Source of the DNA: Candidatus Eiseniibacteriota bacterium | GTDB taxonomy: Bacteria > Arandabacterota > Arandabacteria > Arandabacterales > Arandabacteraceae | DNA length: 13,049 nucleotides | Reading direction: 5' to 3' | Assembly: GCA_030622265.1 (NCBI GenBank) | Contig: JAUXGG010000012.1 | Coordinates: forward strand, 1 to 13,049 | In this document: in pieces, positions 1 through 6,908 of the stretch | Numbering within the stretch: the stretch's first letter is position 1 | Layout of the letters: the number at the start of each line of letters is the position of its first letter | Translations under genes and position numbers: made by a program | Notes under the pieces: model-generated | What the model was told of the DNA's origin: nothing | The model's input: only the letters and a program-made list of their open reading frames with translations | Database searches by the model: none

Positions 1-2
1 AC

Positions 3-413
3 CTTGATCCTGAGGAGGCTGCGCTGAAGGAACTGGCCCGGATAGAAGCCCTCGGGCTCCTCGAGCGGGATATGGTGAAGGAGCACTACACTCTGGTTTC
101 TGGATCGGTCCGGCGATACCTGGAGCGCAAGTACGATGTGCTTGCCATGGAGTCCCCAACGTCATTCACGCTGGAATCCCTGGCGGAGAAACGTATCCCC
201 GATGATGGTCTGGAGCTCACGGGCCAGGTGCTGGAGGAAAGCGACATGGTGAAGTTCGCCAAGTTTATTCCCGCGCCTGAATCGGCGGGTTCACTCACTG
301 CAAGGGCGCGAAACATAGTGGGCATCACCGGGTCCCGGCTTGCCGGGACACGGCAGGCTGGAACCTTGCGCACGGGGGGCTTGCCCGACCGATCGCAGCC
401 GGGGGAGGCATAG
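3..413 (+). CDS. C-terminal part of a DUF4381-like Bat-operon membrane protein (5' end missing)
   Basis: This reading frame is open from the window edge to TAG at 411-413, giving 136 visible residues, so the gene starts upstream. The visible part is a charged, helical, cytosolic-type tail: a Glu/Leu-rich stretch followed by a helix with SVRRYLERKYDV, then a segment ending ESDMVKFAKFIP at about residues 83-94. This layout, with a YLE motif and a VKFAKF-type motif, resembles the tail of small DUF4381-type membrane proteins encoded just before batA in many aerotolerance operons. The last 40 or so residues are Gly/Arg/Thr-rich and look disordered. The gene ends 3 bases before batA, so it is surely co-transcribed with it. 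The expected membrane helix and any N-terminal domain lie outside the window. The family assignment is by pattern and position; function is unknown. Confidence 0.7.
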   Translation, partial: LDPEEAALKELARIEALGLLERDMVKEHYTLVSGSVRRYLERKYDVLAMESPTSFTLESLAEKRIPDDGLELTGQVLEESDMVKFAKFIPAPESAGSLTARARNIVGITGSRLAGTRQAGTLRTGGLPDRSQPGEA

Positions 414-416
414 AAG

Positions 417-1421
417 ATGCGCTTCGAGAATCCACTATTCCTTTTCCTCCTGGCGGCGATTCCGCTGCTTTACCGGTTCAGCTTCAGGGAAGCGCCGCGA
501 CGCTTTGCGGCACTGAAGTACACCGATCTGAAATCCCTTGGCAGCGGCATCAAGACCCGGCGGGGTTACCGTGGTACCCTCTTCACCTTGCGCGCCATCG
601 TGCTCGTGCTGATTGCTTTCGCTCTGGCCAGGCCGCAGATTGAGACGGGTTATGAGACCATAAAGGCCGAGGGGATCGACATAATGCTGGGCCTTGATAT
701 ATCGGGAAGCATGCGGGCGGAGGATTTCAAGCCCAAGAACCGGCTCCACGTCGCCAGGCAGGTCGTCTCGGATTTTGTCTCGAGAATATCAAACGACCGC
801 GTGGGGCTTGTGGTTTTCGCATCGAAGAGCTTCACCCGCTGCCCGCTCACGCTCGACCATGGGGTCTTAAAGACCATGCTGAAAGACATCGAGATCGGGA
901 TGATAGATGATGGGACCGCGATCGGCCTGGCCCTTGCCACATGCGTGGCCCGGCTCAAGGACTCCGAGGCCAAGAGCAAGGTGATTATCCTGCTCACGGA
1001 TGGAGTCAATAACCAGGGGGAAATAGATCCCCTGACCGGGGCCTCCCTTGCCAGGGCAGCGGGCATACGGACCTATACCATAGGCGTGGGAAAGGAAGGC
1101 GGCGCGCCCGTCCCCGTGCCGACCCAGAGCGGGAGGATGGCTTATGCCCGGAACCCCGACGGCAGCCTCTACCTGACGCAGCTCGATGAGGATACCTTGA
1201 AGGAGATTGCCTCAATCACCGGAGGCACATACTACAGGGCCACAGACGAGCAGGCCCTGGATGAAATCTACAGGAAGATACTGGAGATGGAACGGACCGC
1301 ATTCGAGGTCAAGCACTTCAAGCAGAGAAAAGAGATCGCCAGGCGCATCCTGCCGTTTGCGATTCTGGCGATGTTCGTGGAGATTCTGCTTATTACCACC
1401 GTGTGGAGGAAGATCCCGTGA
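417..1421 (+). CDS. batA: BatA, membrane-anchored VWA-domain protein of the Bat (aerotolerance) operon
   Basis: The product is 334 residues. Hydrophobic helices lie near residues 6-20 and 57-71, a VWA domain spans about 88-285, and a third helix lies at about 311-329. The metal-site (MIDAS) residues are present: D94-x-S96-x-S98 in GLDISGSM, T167 in DDGTAIG, and D195 in LLTDG. The segment RCPLTLD and the C-terminal MERT...EVKHFKQRKE block are typical of BatA. This order places the VWA domain outside the cytoplasm, anchored at both ends. In the Bat family it is thought to work with BatB and the TPR proteins in an envelope complex, with a MoxR ATPase acting from the cytoplasm; the exact activity is not settled. 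Start ATG at 417 follows GGAGG at 404-408. The gene lies 3 bases after the preceding one and 34 bases before batB. Confidence 0.95.
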   Translation: MRFENPLFLFLLAAIPLLYRFSFREAPRRFAALKYTDLKSLGSGIKTRRGYRGTLFTLRAIVLVLIAFALARPQIETGYETIKAEGIDIMLGLDISGSMRAEDFKPKNRLHVARQVVSDFVSRISNDRVGLVVFASKSFTRCPLTLDHGVLKTMLKDIEIGMIDDGTAIGLALATCVARLKDSEAKSKVIILLTDGVNNQGEIDPLTGASLARAAGIRTYTIGVGKEGGAPVPVPTQSGRMAYARNPDGSLYLTQLDEDTLKEIASITGGTYYRATDEQALDEIYRKILEMERTAFEVKHFKQRKEIARRILPFAILAMFVEILLITTVWRKIP

Positions 1422-1443
1422 GAAGAGAGGATGGCTGGTCCAT

Positions 1444-1447
1444 GAGG
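1444..1447 (+). promoter_or_regulatory. Ribosome binding site deciding the batB GTG start
   Basis: GAGG lies 8 bases before GTG 1456. No ATG occurs in this frame between the batA stop and the conserved N-terminal helix of BatB, so this site is the main support for a GTG start. Confidence 0.6.
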
Positions 1448-1455
1448 TTGAGCGA

Positions 1456-2499
1456 GTGGAGATAGGAAACCCCATAGCGCTTTACTTCCTGGCCCTTGCG
1501 GCCTTAGGCGCCTTGCTCTTCATCTACGAGATGACCTGGGCCAGGCGGACCATGATGAGTTTCGCCGGCGAGAGCATAATGGGCAAGGTACTCAAAGGCT
1601 TCTCGCGGCGCCGGCGCTTTGTGAGGCGTGTCCTCATTATCGCTGCGCTCGCGCTCCTCGTCCTGGCATGGGCGATGCCGAGAGTCGGCCGGGGCATGAG
1701 AGTGATCAAGCGGGAGGGCGCCGACGTGGTGGTTGCCCTGGACGTCTCGGTCAGCATGCTGGCCGAGGATGTGAGTCCCAGCAGGATGGAAGTCGCCAAG
1801 CGGGCCGTCAACGGGCTTATTGCCAGGCTCGAGGAGGACAGGTTTGCCCTCGTCGGTTTTGCCGGGGCAGGCTTCGTGCACTGTCCGCTCACGACCGATG
1901 CCGGAGCCCTTGCGATGTTCGTGGACTTCTTGAATCCGGGGGTTGTCCCCGAGCAGGGAACCAGCATCGGCTCTGCGATCGTCGAGGGACTGAAGGCCCT
2001 CAAAAGCAGCAGCGGACGCGGGAAGGCCATCGTCATAGTGACCGACGGCGAGGATCACGGCCGGGATTTCGAGAGCGCCCTGCGGGAGGCCGAGGCCCAG
2101 AATGTCCGCATCTTCACCCTCGGGGTCGGCACTCCCGGAGGAGAGCCCATCCCCATCCGCGACCGTGCCGGCAATGTCACCTCATACAAGCGTGACAATT
2201 CTGACAATGTAGTGGTCTCCAGGCTCAATACCGACGTGCTCGAAGAGATAGCGAGGGCCACCGGAGGGGAAAGCTATGTTCTCGGCCTTGGAGACCGGGC
2301 CATATCCAGGATTGCGCAGGCCATAGAGGCGATGGAGAAGGGAGTGCTCGAGGAGAGGACCTTCGAATCCTATCTGGAACTCTTCCAGATCCCGCTGGCG
2401 CTATGCTTCGTGCTTCTTCTCGCGGAGGCCATCGTGGGCGAGAGGAAATCTGGGATGAAGGAAGCCGGGGACAGGGGACCCGGAGAAGAGGGAGCCTGA
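1456..2499 (+). CDS. batB: BatB, second VWA-domain membrane protein of the Bat operon
   Basis: The product is 347 residues when started at GTG 1456, which gives the usual short N-terminus (MEIGNP) and follows GAGG at 1444-1447. The frame is open further upstream to 1207, but that part overlaps batA and encodes no family sequence. There are membrane helices at about 7-24 and 57-74, a VWA domain at about 88-290, and a third helix at about 310-327. MIDAS residues are D96-x-S98-x-S100 in ALDVSVSM, T169 in EQGTSIG, and D197 in IVTDGED. HCPLTTD parallels RCPLTLD of BatA, so the two genes are paralogues standing in tandem. The C-terminus ends in a charged tail after the last helix. The TGA stop shares its A with the batC ATG, which suggests translational coupling. 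Confidence 0.94.
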   Translation: MEIGNPIALYFLALAALGALLFIYEMTWARRTMMSFAGESIMGKVLKGFSRRRRFVRRVLIIAALALLVLAWAMPRVGRGMRVIKREGADVVVALDVSVSMLAEDVSPSRMEVAKRAVNGLIARLEEDRFALVGFAGAGFVHCPLTTDAGALAMFVDFLNPGVVPEQGTSIGSAIVEGLKALKSSSGRGKAIVIVTDGEDHGRDFESALREAEAQNVRIFTLGVGTPGGEPIPIRDRAGNVTSYKRDNSDNVVVSRLNTDVLEEIARATGGESYVLGLGDRAISRIAQAIEAMEKGVLEERTFESYLELFQIPLALCFVLLLAEAIVGERKSGMKEAGDRGPGEEGA

Positions 2500-3233
2500 T
2501 GGTTAGAGTTCTGTCTGCAGCCGTGATTGTCTTGCTCCTGGCCGGTACGGCCTCGGGCCTTACGCTCAGGGATAAGATGCACGGGCGCATCTCAAAGGGC
2601 AACAAGCAGTATGACGAGGAAAACCACGACATGGCCCTGGCGCACTATATGAAAGCGCAGGGACTCGACTCGACCCACGCTGTTCCCCATTTCAACGCCG
2701 GTGATGTCTTCTACCGTATAGGGAAGTTCCCCGAAGGGGCACAGGAGTTCCTGAGGTCGGCCGCCTCGCCGATAGACAGCATCGCAGCCATGAGCTACTA
2801 CAACCTGGGCAATTCCATGTTCAAGGCGAACGATTATGAGTCTGCCATTGAGGCCTACAAGAGATCGCTGCTGATGGATCCCGACGATGAGGATGCCAAG
2901 TTCAACCTCGAACTCGCCATGAGGATGATGCAGCAGCAACAGCAGCAGGATCAGGATGAGGGCGAGGCCAAAAACAAGGAAGGCGACCAGGAGCAGCAAG
3001 GAGAGGATCAGCAGCAGCAGGATGAGCAACAGGAACAGGACAAGCAGGAACAACAGCAAAACCAACAGCAACAACAGGATGAGCAGCAAGAGCCCCGGCA
3101 GGCACCTCAGGAGATAACACCCGAGGAACTCGAGAGAATACTTGCGGCAATCGAAGCCAGCGATAAGAATACACAGGAAGAGATGCTCAAGAAGACCTCC
3201 AGGCGGAAGACCATTTCGGGCAAGGACTGGTAA
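2499..3233 (+). CDS. batC: BatC, exported TPR protein with a Gln-rich linker
   Basis: The product is 244 residues. A signal peptide (about 1-20, ending TASG) precedes two or three TPR units at about 30-140, including the TPR-like blocks YYNLGNSMFKANDYESAIEAYKRSL and AHYMKAQGLD...FNAGDVFYRIG. Next comes a Gln/Glu/Asp low-complexity linker at about 145-200, then a conserved C-terminal helix (ITPEELERILAAIEASDKN) ending in KDW, which is usual for BatC. The TPR part is expected to be a protein-interaction platform in the periplasm or envelope, partnering BatA, BatB or BatD. The chosen ATG at 2499 overlaps the batB TGA by one base and follows GAGGGAG at 2488-2494. The open frame reaches back to 2403, but that upstream part overlaps batB and would bury the signal peptide. 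Confidence 0.92.
   Translation: MVRVLSAAVIVLLLAGTASGLTLRDKMHGRISKGNKQYDEENHDMALAHYMKAQGLDSTHAVPHFNAGDVFYRIGKFPEGAQEFLRSAASPIDSIAAMSYYNLGNSMFKANDYESAIEAYKRSLLMDPDDEDAKFNLELAMRMMQQQQQQDQDEGEAKNKEGDQEQQGEDQQQQDEQQEQDKQEQQQNQQQQQDEQQEPRQAPQEITPEELERILAAIEASDKNTQEEMLKKTSRRKTISGKDW
2931..3098 (+). repeat. CAG/CAA-rich low-complexity tract inside batC
   Basis: About 56 codons of this stretch are mainly CAG and CAA mixed with GAG, GAC and GAT, encoding the Gln/Glu/Asp linker of BatC. Runs of 4-6 Gln codons occur, with CAG and CAA interleaved. It is imprecise rather than a pure microsatellite, and strand-asymmetric in purines. It may vary in length between strains. Confidence 0.85.
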
Positions 3234-5020
3234 TGATGACAAGACGGTTTGGCCCGGCAGTTGCGGCGGTGATCGTGATCGCCGCCATGTTGCCGGCCCT
3301 GGCGTTCGGTGCGGAACTAAGCGCCGAGGCGCGCCTCGACAGGACGATGCTCGGTGTGGGAGACCGTCTGGTGCTTACGATAGCTGTTACCGGTGCGAGC
3401 GAAGTGCGGGATCCGGACCTGGGTGTTCTGGATGGGTTCCGGGTGGAGCACTCGTCGAGGTCACAGAGTATCAGCGTGGTCAACTTCAAGATGACGCGGT
3501 CACTCAATCTGCAATACGTTCTCACGGCACTCAAGGAAGGCGACTATGAACTCGGCCCGTTCGCCGTGAGCACCGGCAAGGAAGTCTATGTGGCCGACCC
3601 TGTCAGGGTGAAGGTGGTGAAGGGCCGGGCGCCCCAGAGCAGTTCGCCGGACGCCGGCCGGGGGGATGATGACGACCTCGTCCTGGTAAGTGCCTCGGTG
3701 GACAGGACCCGGGCCTATGTCGGGCAGCAGATCACCCATACGGTCAAGTTCGCGTACAGGGTGAGAATGCTGAATGAACCCCGCTATGTTCCCGCCGAGC
3801 ACACAGGATTCTGGTTCGAGGAGCTCGGTTCCAGCGGACCTGAAGTCGAGACCATAAACGGAAAGCAGTATTATGTACTTAAACTGCGGACAGCATACTT
3901 CCCCATCTCCAGCGGCAAGTTCACGATCGGCAAGTCAAGCATCCGCTATGCAGTGAGAGACACCGATCCGTTCTCGGGGGACCCTTTCAGTATCTTCGGC
4001 CGCGATCCCTTCGGCCGGGGTGGGAGAGAGGCTGTGGGAGAGACCAAGCCGATCGAGATTGAGGTGCTGCCGCTTCCCGGTGAAGGCCGGCCGGAGGATT
4101 TCACCGGAGCAGTGGGGCAGTTCGACATGCGCCTCACGCCCAGCAGCAGGACGGTCAAGACCGGCGAATCCCTGACCCTCACCGTGAAGATCAGCGGAAG
4201 GGGGAATGTCAAGTCCATCGGCGACCTCGCGGTGCCGGAGTTCGAGGACTTCAGGGTGTTTGCCCCCAGAGCCAGGGAATCTGCCGATGTCCAGCGCCTC
4301 CGTGTGGGCGGAGTGAAGACCTTCGACCTCGTGCTGGTACCCCAGAGGACCGGCAAGTACACGCTCGAGGGCTTCAGTTTCTCCTATTTCGATCCCGAAC
4401 CGGGCAAGTACATAATGTCGACCGCCGACCCCATCGAGATCGAGGTCGGGGAGGGAGACGAGGCATTGACCGGGATCGTACCCGGAAGTGCAGGCCAGAT
4501 CGGTGTTGCCCGCCGGGACATCAGGCATATCAAGCGGGTGGAGATCTCCGGAAATGAACTCAGGCTCTCACCGAGCGGCATCCGGGGATTCCTGATGAGA
4601 TACCTGCCCATTGCCGTCGCCCTGCTGGGTATTGCGGTCAGCATCCAGAGAAGGCGGGCGGAGGTTGCGGGAAAGGGTATGGTGCGAAAGGCCTTCAAGG
4701 CCGCGATGAGAAACCTTAAAGCTGCCAGGGCGCTCGCACGGGATCCGGCCAGAGCTGCTGATGCTGCAGGCATGACCGCCAGGGCAGTGAAATCCTACCT
4801 TGGAGCAAGAACGGGAATGAGCGAGGGGCTGGTCGATCACTTCGCCATTACCTCGACTGAGGCGATGCCGGCTGACCTGAGATCCAGGGTCACGGACTTG
4901 ATTGGCGGCCTGGACAAGATCAGGTTTGCTCCGGGCGAAAGCGGTGCGGGAGAGATAGGCGATCTCGTGGACCGTGCCGGGGAATTGATCAGACTGGTGG
5001 ATGGTAGATGGAACAAGTGA
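3233..5020 (+). CDS. batD: BatD, large exported oxygen-tolerance family protein
   Basis: The product is 595 residues. A signal peptide spans about 1-27 (PALAFGAE), followed by a long beta-strand-rich extracytoplasmic region of about 30-440 typical of BatD (PF13584 type), with repeated Ig-like sandwich features such as VGQQITHTVKF and TGESLTLTVKI. One membrane helix lies at about 455-471 and a cytosolic helical tail at about 483-595. The tail contains SYLGARTG and DKIRFAPGES, reminiscent of the tail of the gene that ends at 413. BatD is thought to be the large periplasmic partner in the Bat complex; no catalytic residues are recognisable. The ATG at 3233 overlaps the batC TAA (TAATG), and AAGGA lies 6 bases upstream. 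A second ATG at 3236 could also be used. The 3' end overlaps batE by 13 bases. Confidence 0.92.
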   Translation: MMTRRFGPAVAAVIVIAAMLPALAFGAELSAEARLDRTMLGVGDRLVLTIAVTGASEVRDPDLGVLDGFRVEHSSRSQSISVVNFKMTRSLNLQYVLTALKEGDYELGPFAVSTGKEVYVADPVRVKVVKGRAPQSSSPDAGRGDDDDLVLVSASVDRTRAYVGQQITHTVKFAYRVRMLNEPRYVPAEHTGFWFEELGSSGPEVETINGKQYYVLKLRTAYFPISSGKFTIGKSSIRYAVRDTDPFSGDPFSIFGRDPFGRGGREAVGETKPIEIEVLPLPGEGRPEDFTGAVGQFDMRLTPSSRTVKTGESLTLTVKISGRGNVKSIGDLAVPEFEDFRVFAPRARESADVQRLRVGGVKTFDLVLVPQRTGKYTLEGFSFSYFDPEPGKYIMSTADPIEIEVGEGDEALTGIVPGSAGQIGVARRDIRHIKRVEISGNELRLSPSGIRGFLMRYLPIAVALLGIAVSIQRRRAEVAGKGMVRKAFKAAMRNLKAARALARDPARAADAAGMTARAVKSYLGARTGMSEGLVDHFAITSTEAMPADLRSRVTDLIGGLDKIRFAPGESGAGEIGDLVDRAGELIRLVDGRWNK

Positions 5021-5859
5021 AAAACGCACAGCTCAAAAGCACACACCTGGAGCGCACACAGCTGGGCGGGTCAGAGCTGGTCAGCTCCCGGCTGAAACGC
5101 GCCGGACTCCTGGGCCTCGTTCTGGTCATGGCCCTGGTCGCCGCGGCCTCCGGTGAGCAGGATACCGGCGAGATCAATACCCTGTTCGATCAGGCATGTG
5201 ATTTCTATGAGGCGGGTGATCTTGTCTCGGCGCGGGCCGGGTTTGAGGCATTGCTCTCGATGGGGGTAAGAAATGGGGCGGTCTACTATAATCTTGGAAA
5301 CTGCTATTACAAGCAGGGGGAAGTGGGCCGGGCGGTCGCTAATTACAGGCGGGCTCTCATGCTCGCCCCGAGGGACGAGGACACCAGGGTGAACCTGGAC
5401 CTCTTAAGGTCGGCCGTCGGCACCCGGGACACCACATCGGCGTTCGGTGCCGGGGGCATCGCCCAGGCCCCCTTGAGACTGGCATCAGCCAGGGAGTGGC
5501 AGATCGTCTTCTATGCGTCATACTATCTCTGCATCATCTTCTTAGTGGGTGTGCTTTTCCTCAGCGGCAGATCAAGGGCTACGGCTGCCCGGGTCCTTGT
5601 CGCGCTGGTGATTGTGAGCGCGTGCTCCTTCGCTCTTTCCGCGCAAGGCAGGTCGCTCTTCAGGGGTGGCTCCGGCGCTGTCGTGGTTGCAGAAAAGACC
5701 GAGTTCATGTCGGGGCCCGGGGCTGCGTTTGAGGAACTGGTAAAGCTGTCCGATGGGGTGGAGCTCAAGCTGCGCGCCCGTAGCGGCATCTGGGTGGAAG
5801 CCCAACTACCCACGGGCGAGGTCGGCTGGGTTCGCGAAGGCGACCTCGAGCCCATATAG
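5008..5859 (+). CDS. batE: BatE, TPR and SH3-like membrane protein closing the Bat operon
   Basis: The product is 283 residues. A polar N-terminal arm (1-31) leads to a hydrophobic signal or anchor helix (about 32-48). TPR units at about 55-135 include VYYNLGNCYYKQGEVGRAV and NYRRALMLAPRDED. Two membrane helices follow at about 167-185 and 194-211. An SH3-like domain at about 224-283 contains ...MSGPGAAFEEL, GVELKLRARSG and a closing GEVGWV. This order is usual for BatE. The start at 5008 is the first ATG in frame, overlapping the batD stop; no later start falls before the hydrophobic helix except CTG codons. The arm shows a five-residue periodicity (see findings). The TAG stop is directly followed by an ATG in the same frame, but the SH3 domain is already complete there. 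Confidence 0.92.
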   Translation: MEQVKNAQLKSTHLERTQLGGSELVSSRLKRAGLLGLVLVMALVAAASGEQDTGEINTLFDQACDFYEAGDLVSARAGFEALLSMGVRNGAVYYNLGNCYYKQGEVGRAVANYRRALMLAPRDEDTRVNLDLLRSAVGTRDTTSAFGAGGIAQAPLRLASAREWQIVFYASYYLCIIFLVGVLFLSGRSRATAARVLVALVIVSACSFALSAQGRSLFRGGSGAVVVAEKTEFMSGPGAAFEELVKLSDGVELKLRARSGIWVEAQLPTGEVGWVREGDLEPI

Positions 5860-5871
5860 ATGCAGGCTCCA

Positions 5872-5889
5872 CCGCGGCCGGGACCGCGG
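5872..5889. repeat. G+C-only inverted repeat just after batE
   Basis: CCGCGG, a 6-base loop CCGGGA, and CCGCGG form a possible 6-bp stem starting 13 bases after the batE stop. It could act as a weak terminator or mRNA 3' stabiliser, but no T tract follows, so it does not look like a classical intrinsic terminator. Confidence 0.35.
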
Positions 5890-5895
5890 CCACTG

Positions 5896-5937
5896 CAGCA
5901 GAAAGCGCGGCCACCGCAGCAGAAAGCGCGGCCACCG
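5896..5937. repeat. Two perfect tandem copies of a 21-base unit
   Basis: The unit starts CAGCAGAAAGCGCGGCC and occurs at 5896-5916 and 5917-5937, identical over all 21 bases. A degenerate, half-matching copy appears to precede it, and the next three bases (CAG) begin another unit. Being 7 codons long it keeps frame: Gln/Lys/Pro-rich in the batE frame and Ala-rich in the next. It lies in the convergent gap 5860-6015, which otherwise holds only short G+C-rich inverted repeats. Confidence 0.8.
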
Positions 5938-5946
5938 CAGCTGCGG
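5935..5946. repeat. 12-base perfect palindrome in the convergent gap
   Basis: CCGCAGCTGCGG is its own reverse complement, and an overlapping GCGGCCGC at 5943-5950 is also palindromic. A further stem, CCTCGC (5978-5983) with GCGAGG (5990-5995) and a 6-base loop, lies nearer the methyltransferase stop. Any of these could fold in read-through RNA from either side; none has a T tract. Confidence 0.4.
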
Positions 5947-6015
5947 CCGCAAGCGATTCCGCAGCGCCGCCTCTTTGCCTCGCAGTCGCGCGAGGGAGTG
6001 GTGAGAAGCGGTCTG

Positions 6016-6798
6016 TCACGCCGGACTCCGGATGAAGGCCCTGGCCTTCGCCCCTATCCCTGTGAGACCATAGACGGGATTCAGGATGGGAGAGCTGGAG
6101 TAGGTCTTCCACTCGATCATGCTGAATCCCGTTCTCTCAACCAGATAGAGAAAGGACTCCCTGCAGAACTCGTTGCAGTGTCCCGGGCTGTAGGTTTCCG
6201 CGTACCTTTTCCTGTATAGCCCCGCGTTCCTGAGGAATCTCTTCCACCTGAGTTCCGGTGCTTCGATGTTTGGAAACTCGAGTACGGCGTATCCGCCGGG
6301 AGTGAGAAGTGTCCGGATCTTCTTCAGGGCAGCGACTGAATCCGGGAGATGTTCGAGGACATGGCGCATCACCACCAGATCGAACTTCCTCCCGGCGCCA
6401 TCGAAGTCAAAGAGGTCGGCCACGGAGACATCAATGCCGAGACTTGACCGGATAGCCTCGGCATATGCGGTAGAGAGCTCGAGGCCCTCGACCTGCCAGC
6501 CGTCCTTGCTGGCCTCAAGCAGCAGGCGGCCGTTGCCGCATCCGATATCAAGCAGGCGTCCCCGGGTTTTGATTCTGCTCTTTATGACGTCATAGGAGGC
6601 TTTCTGGAAGATATTCTGTCTCTGCCCCATGTCCATTGGATCGATATAGGCTTCGGTGTACTTGGCCTGGTCCATACCCTCGCACAGATCCAGGTTCACC
6701 AGTCCGCAGGTTCCACACTTGTAGAACCTGAACTGGTCCCGGTCACCCTGTGTGTAATAGAGCTTCAGATCGCTGCCGCCGCATAGTCTGCATTTCAT
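6016..6798 (-). CDS. SAM-dependent methyltransferase with N-terminal zinc-ribbon-like motif
   Basis: The product is 260 residues. The N-terminus carries a Cys4 pattern, C3-x2-C6 and C28-x2-C31 (MKCRLCGG and YKCGTCG), which likely binds zinc. A class I Rossmann methyltransferase domain follows: motif I LLDIGCGNG at 82-90, an acidic motif II residue at E106 in VEGLELS, and RHVLEHLPD at 145-153 before the LTPGGYAVLEFPN block. This architecture is common in methyltransferases near sugar and surface-polysaccharide loci, so a sugar or polysaccharide substrate is plausible but unproven. I chose the start at 6798 because GGAGGGGG lies 7 bases upstream and the Cys motif begins at once. An ATG 33 bases earlier (6831) would put the candidate -10 element inside the gene. 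It is the only - strand gene, convergent with batE and divergent from the glycan cluster. Confidence 0.9.
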   Translation of the reverse strand: MKCRLCGGSDLKLYYTQGDRDQFRFYKCGTCGLVNLDLCEGMDQAKYTEAYIDPMDMGQRQNIFQKASYDVIKSRIKTRGRLLDIGCGNGRLLLEASKDGWQVEGLELSTAYAEAIRSSLGIDVSVADLFDFDGAGRKFDLVVMRHVLEHLPDSVAALKKIRTLLTPGGYAVLEFPNIEAPELRWKRFLRNAGLYRKRYAETYSPGHCNEFCRESFLYLVERTGFSMIEWKTYSSSPILNPVYGLTGIGAKARAFIRSPA

Positions 6799-6821
6799 GA
6801 CGATGCCCCCTCCAGATAACC

Positions 6822-6830
6822 AATATAGCA
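6822..6830 (-). promoter_or_regulatory. Candidate extended -10 promoter for the methyltransferase gene
   Basis: Read on the - strand this is TGC-TATATT, matching an extended -10 (TGnTATAAT) element. It would start a transcript near 6815, leaving a leader of about 17 bases that contains the GGAGGGGG ribosome site (6806-6813). No good -35 lies at the normal distance. Confidence 0.35.
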
Positions 6831-6852
6831 CTCTAAGCGGGTGCGCGTGCTA

Positions 6853-6880
6853 TGGCAACCTCAAAGGGCTGAGGTTGCCA
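6853..6880. repeat. Perfect 11-bp hairpin or inverted repeat in the divergent intergenic region
   Basis: TGGCAACCTCA at 6853-6863 is perfectly complementary to TGAGGTTGCCA at 6870-6880, with a 6-base loop AAGGGC. It lies 23 bases upstream of the candidate methyltransferase promoter and about 130 bases before the candidate promoter of the glycan cluster. There is no T tract on either side. It could be an operator or a structured RNA element. Confidence 0.75.
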
Positions 6881-6908
6881 CCAGGGGGTCCTCCTGTGAC
6901 TCTGTCCT

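Noticed and set aside
1207..1455. Upstream extension of the batB open frame
   Set aside because: It overlaps the conserved 3' end of batA, encodes Arg/Ser/Pro-rich sequence unlike BatB, and a well-placed GTG with a ribosome site exists at 1456.
1418..1465. Short frame starting GTG that overlaps the batA stop (GTGA)
   Set aside because: It encodes only 15 residues with no recognisable content and no ribosome site of its own; probably chance.
1504..2058. Long - strand open frame opposite batB
   Set aside because: It overlaps the well-supported VWA domain and shows no family features; high G+C content produces such frames.
2592..3242. Long - strand open frame opposite batC, Leu-rich
   Set aside because: It is the antisense shadow of the CAG/CAA tract; the + strand protein has signal peptide, TPRs and conserved C-terminus.
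5978..5995. Intrinsic terminator between batE and the methyltransferase
   Set aside because: The stem CCTCGC/GCGAGG exists but no T tract follows on either strand.
5765..6112. - strand Ala/Val-rich frame across the 21-base repeat
   Set aside because: It overlaps both batE and the methyltransferase ends, and its composition comes from the repeat alone.
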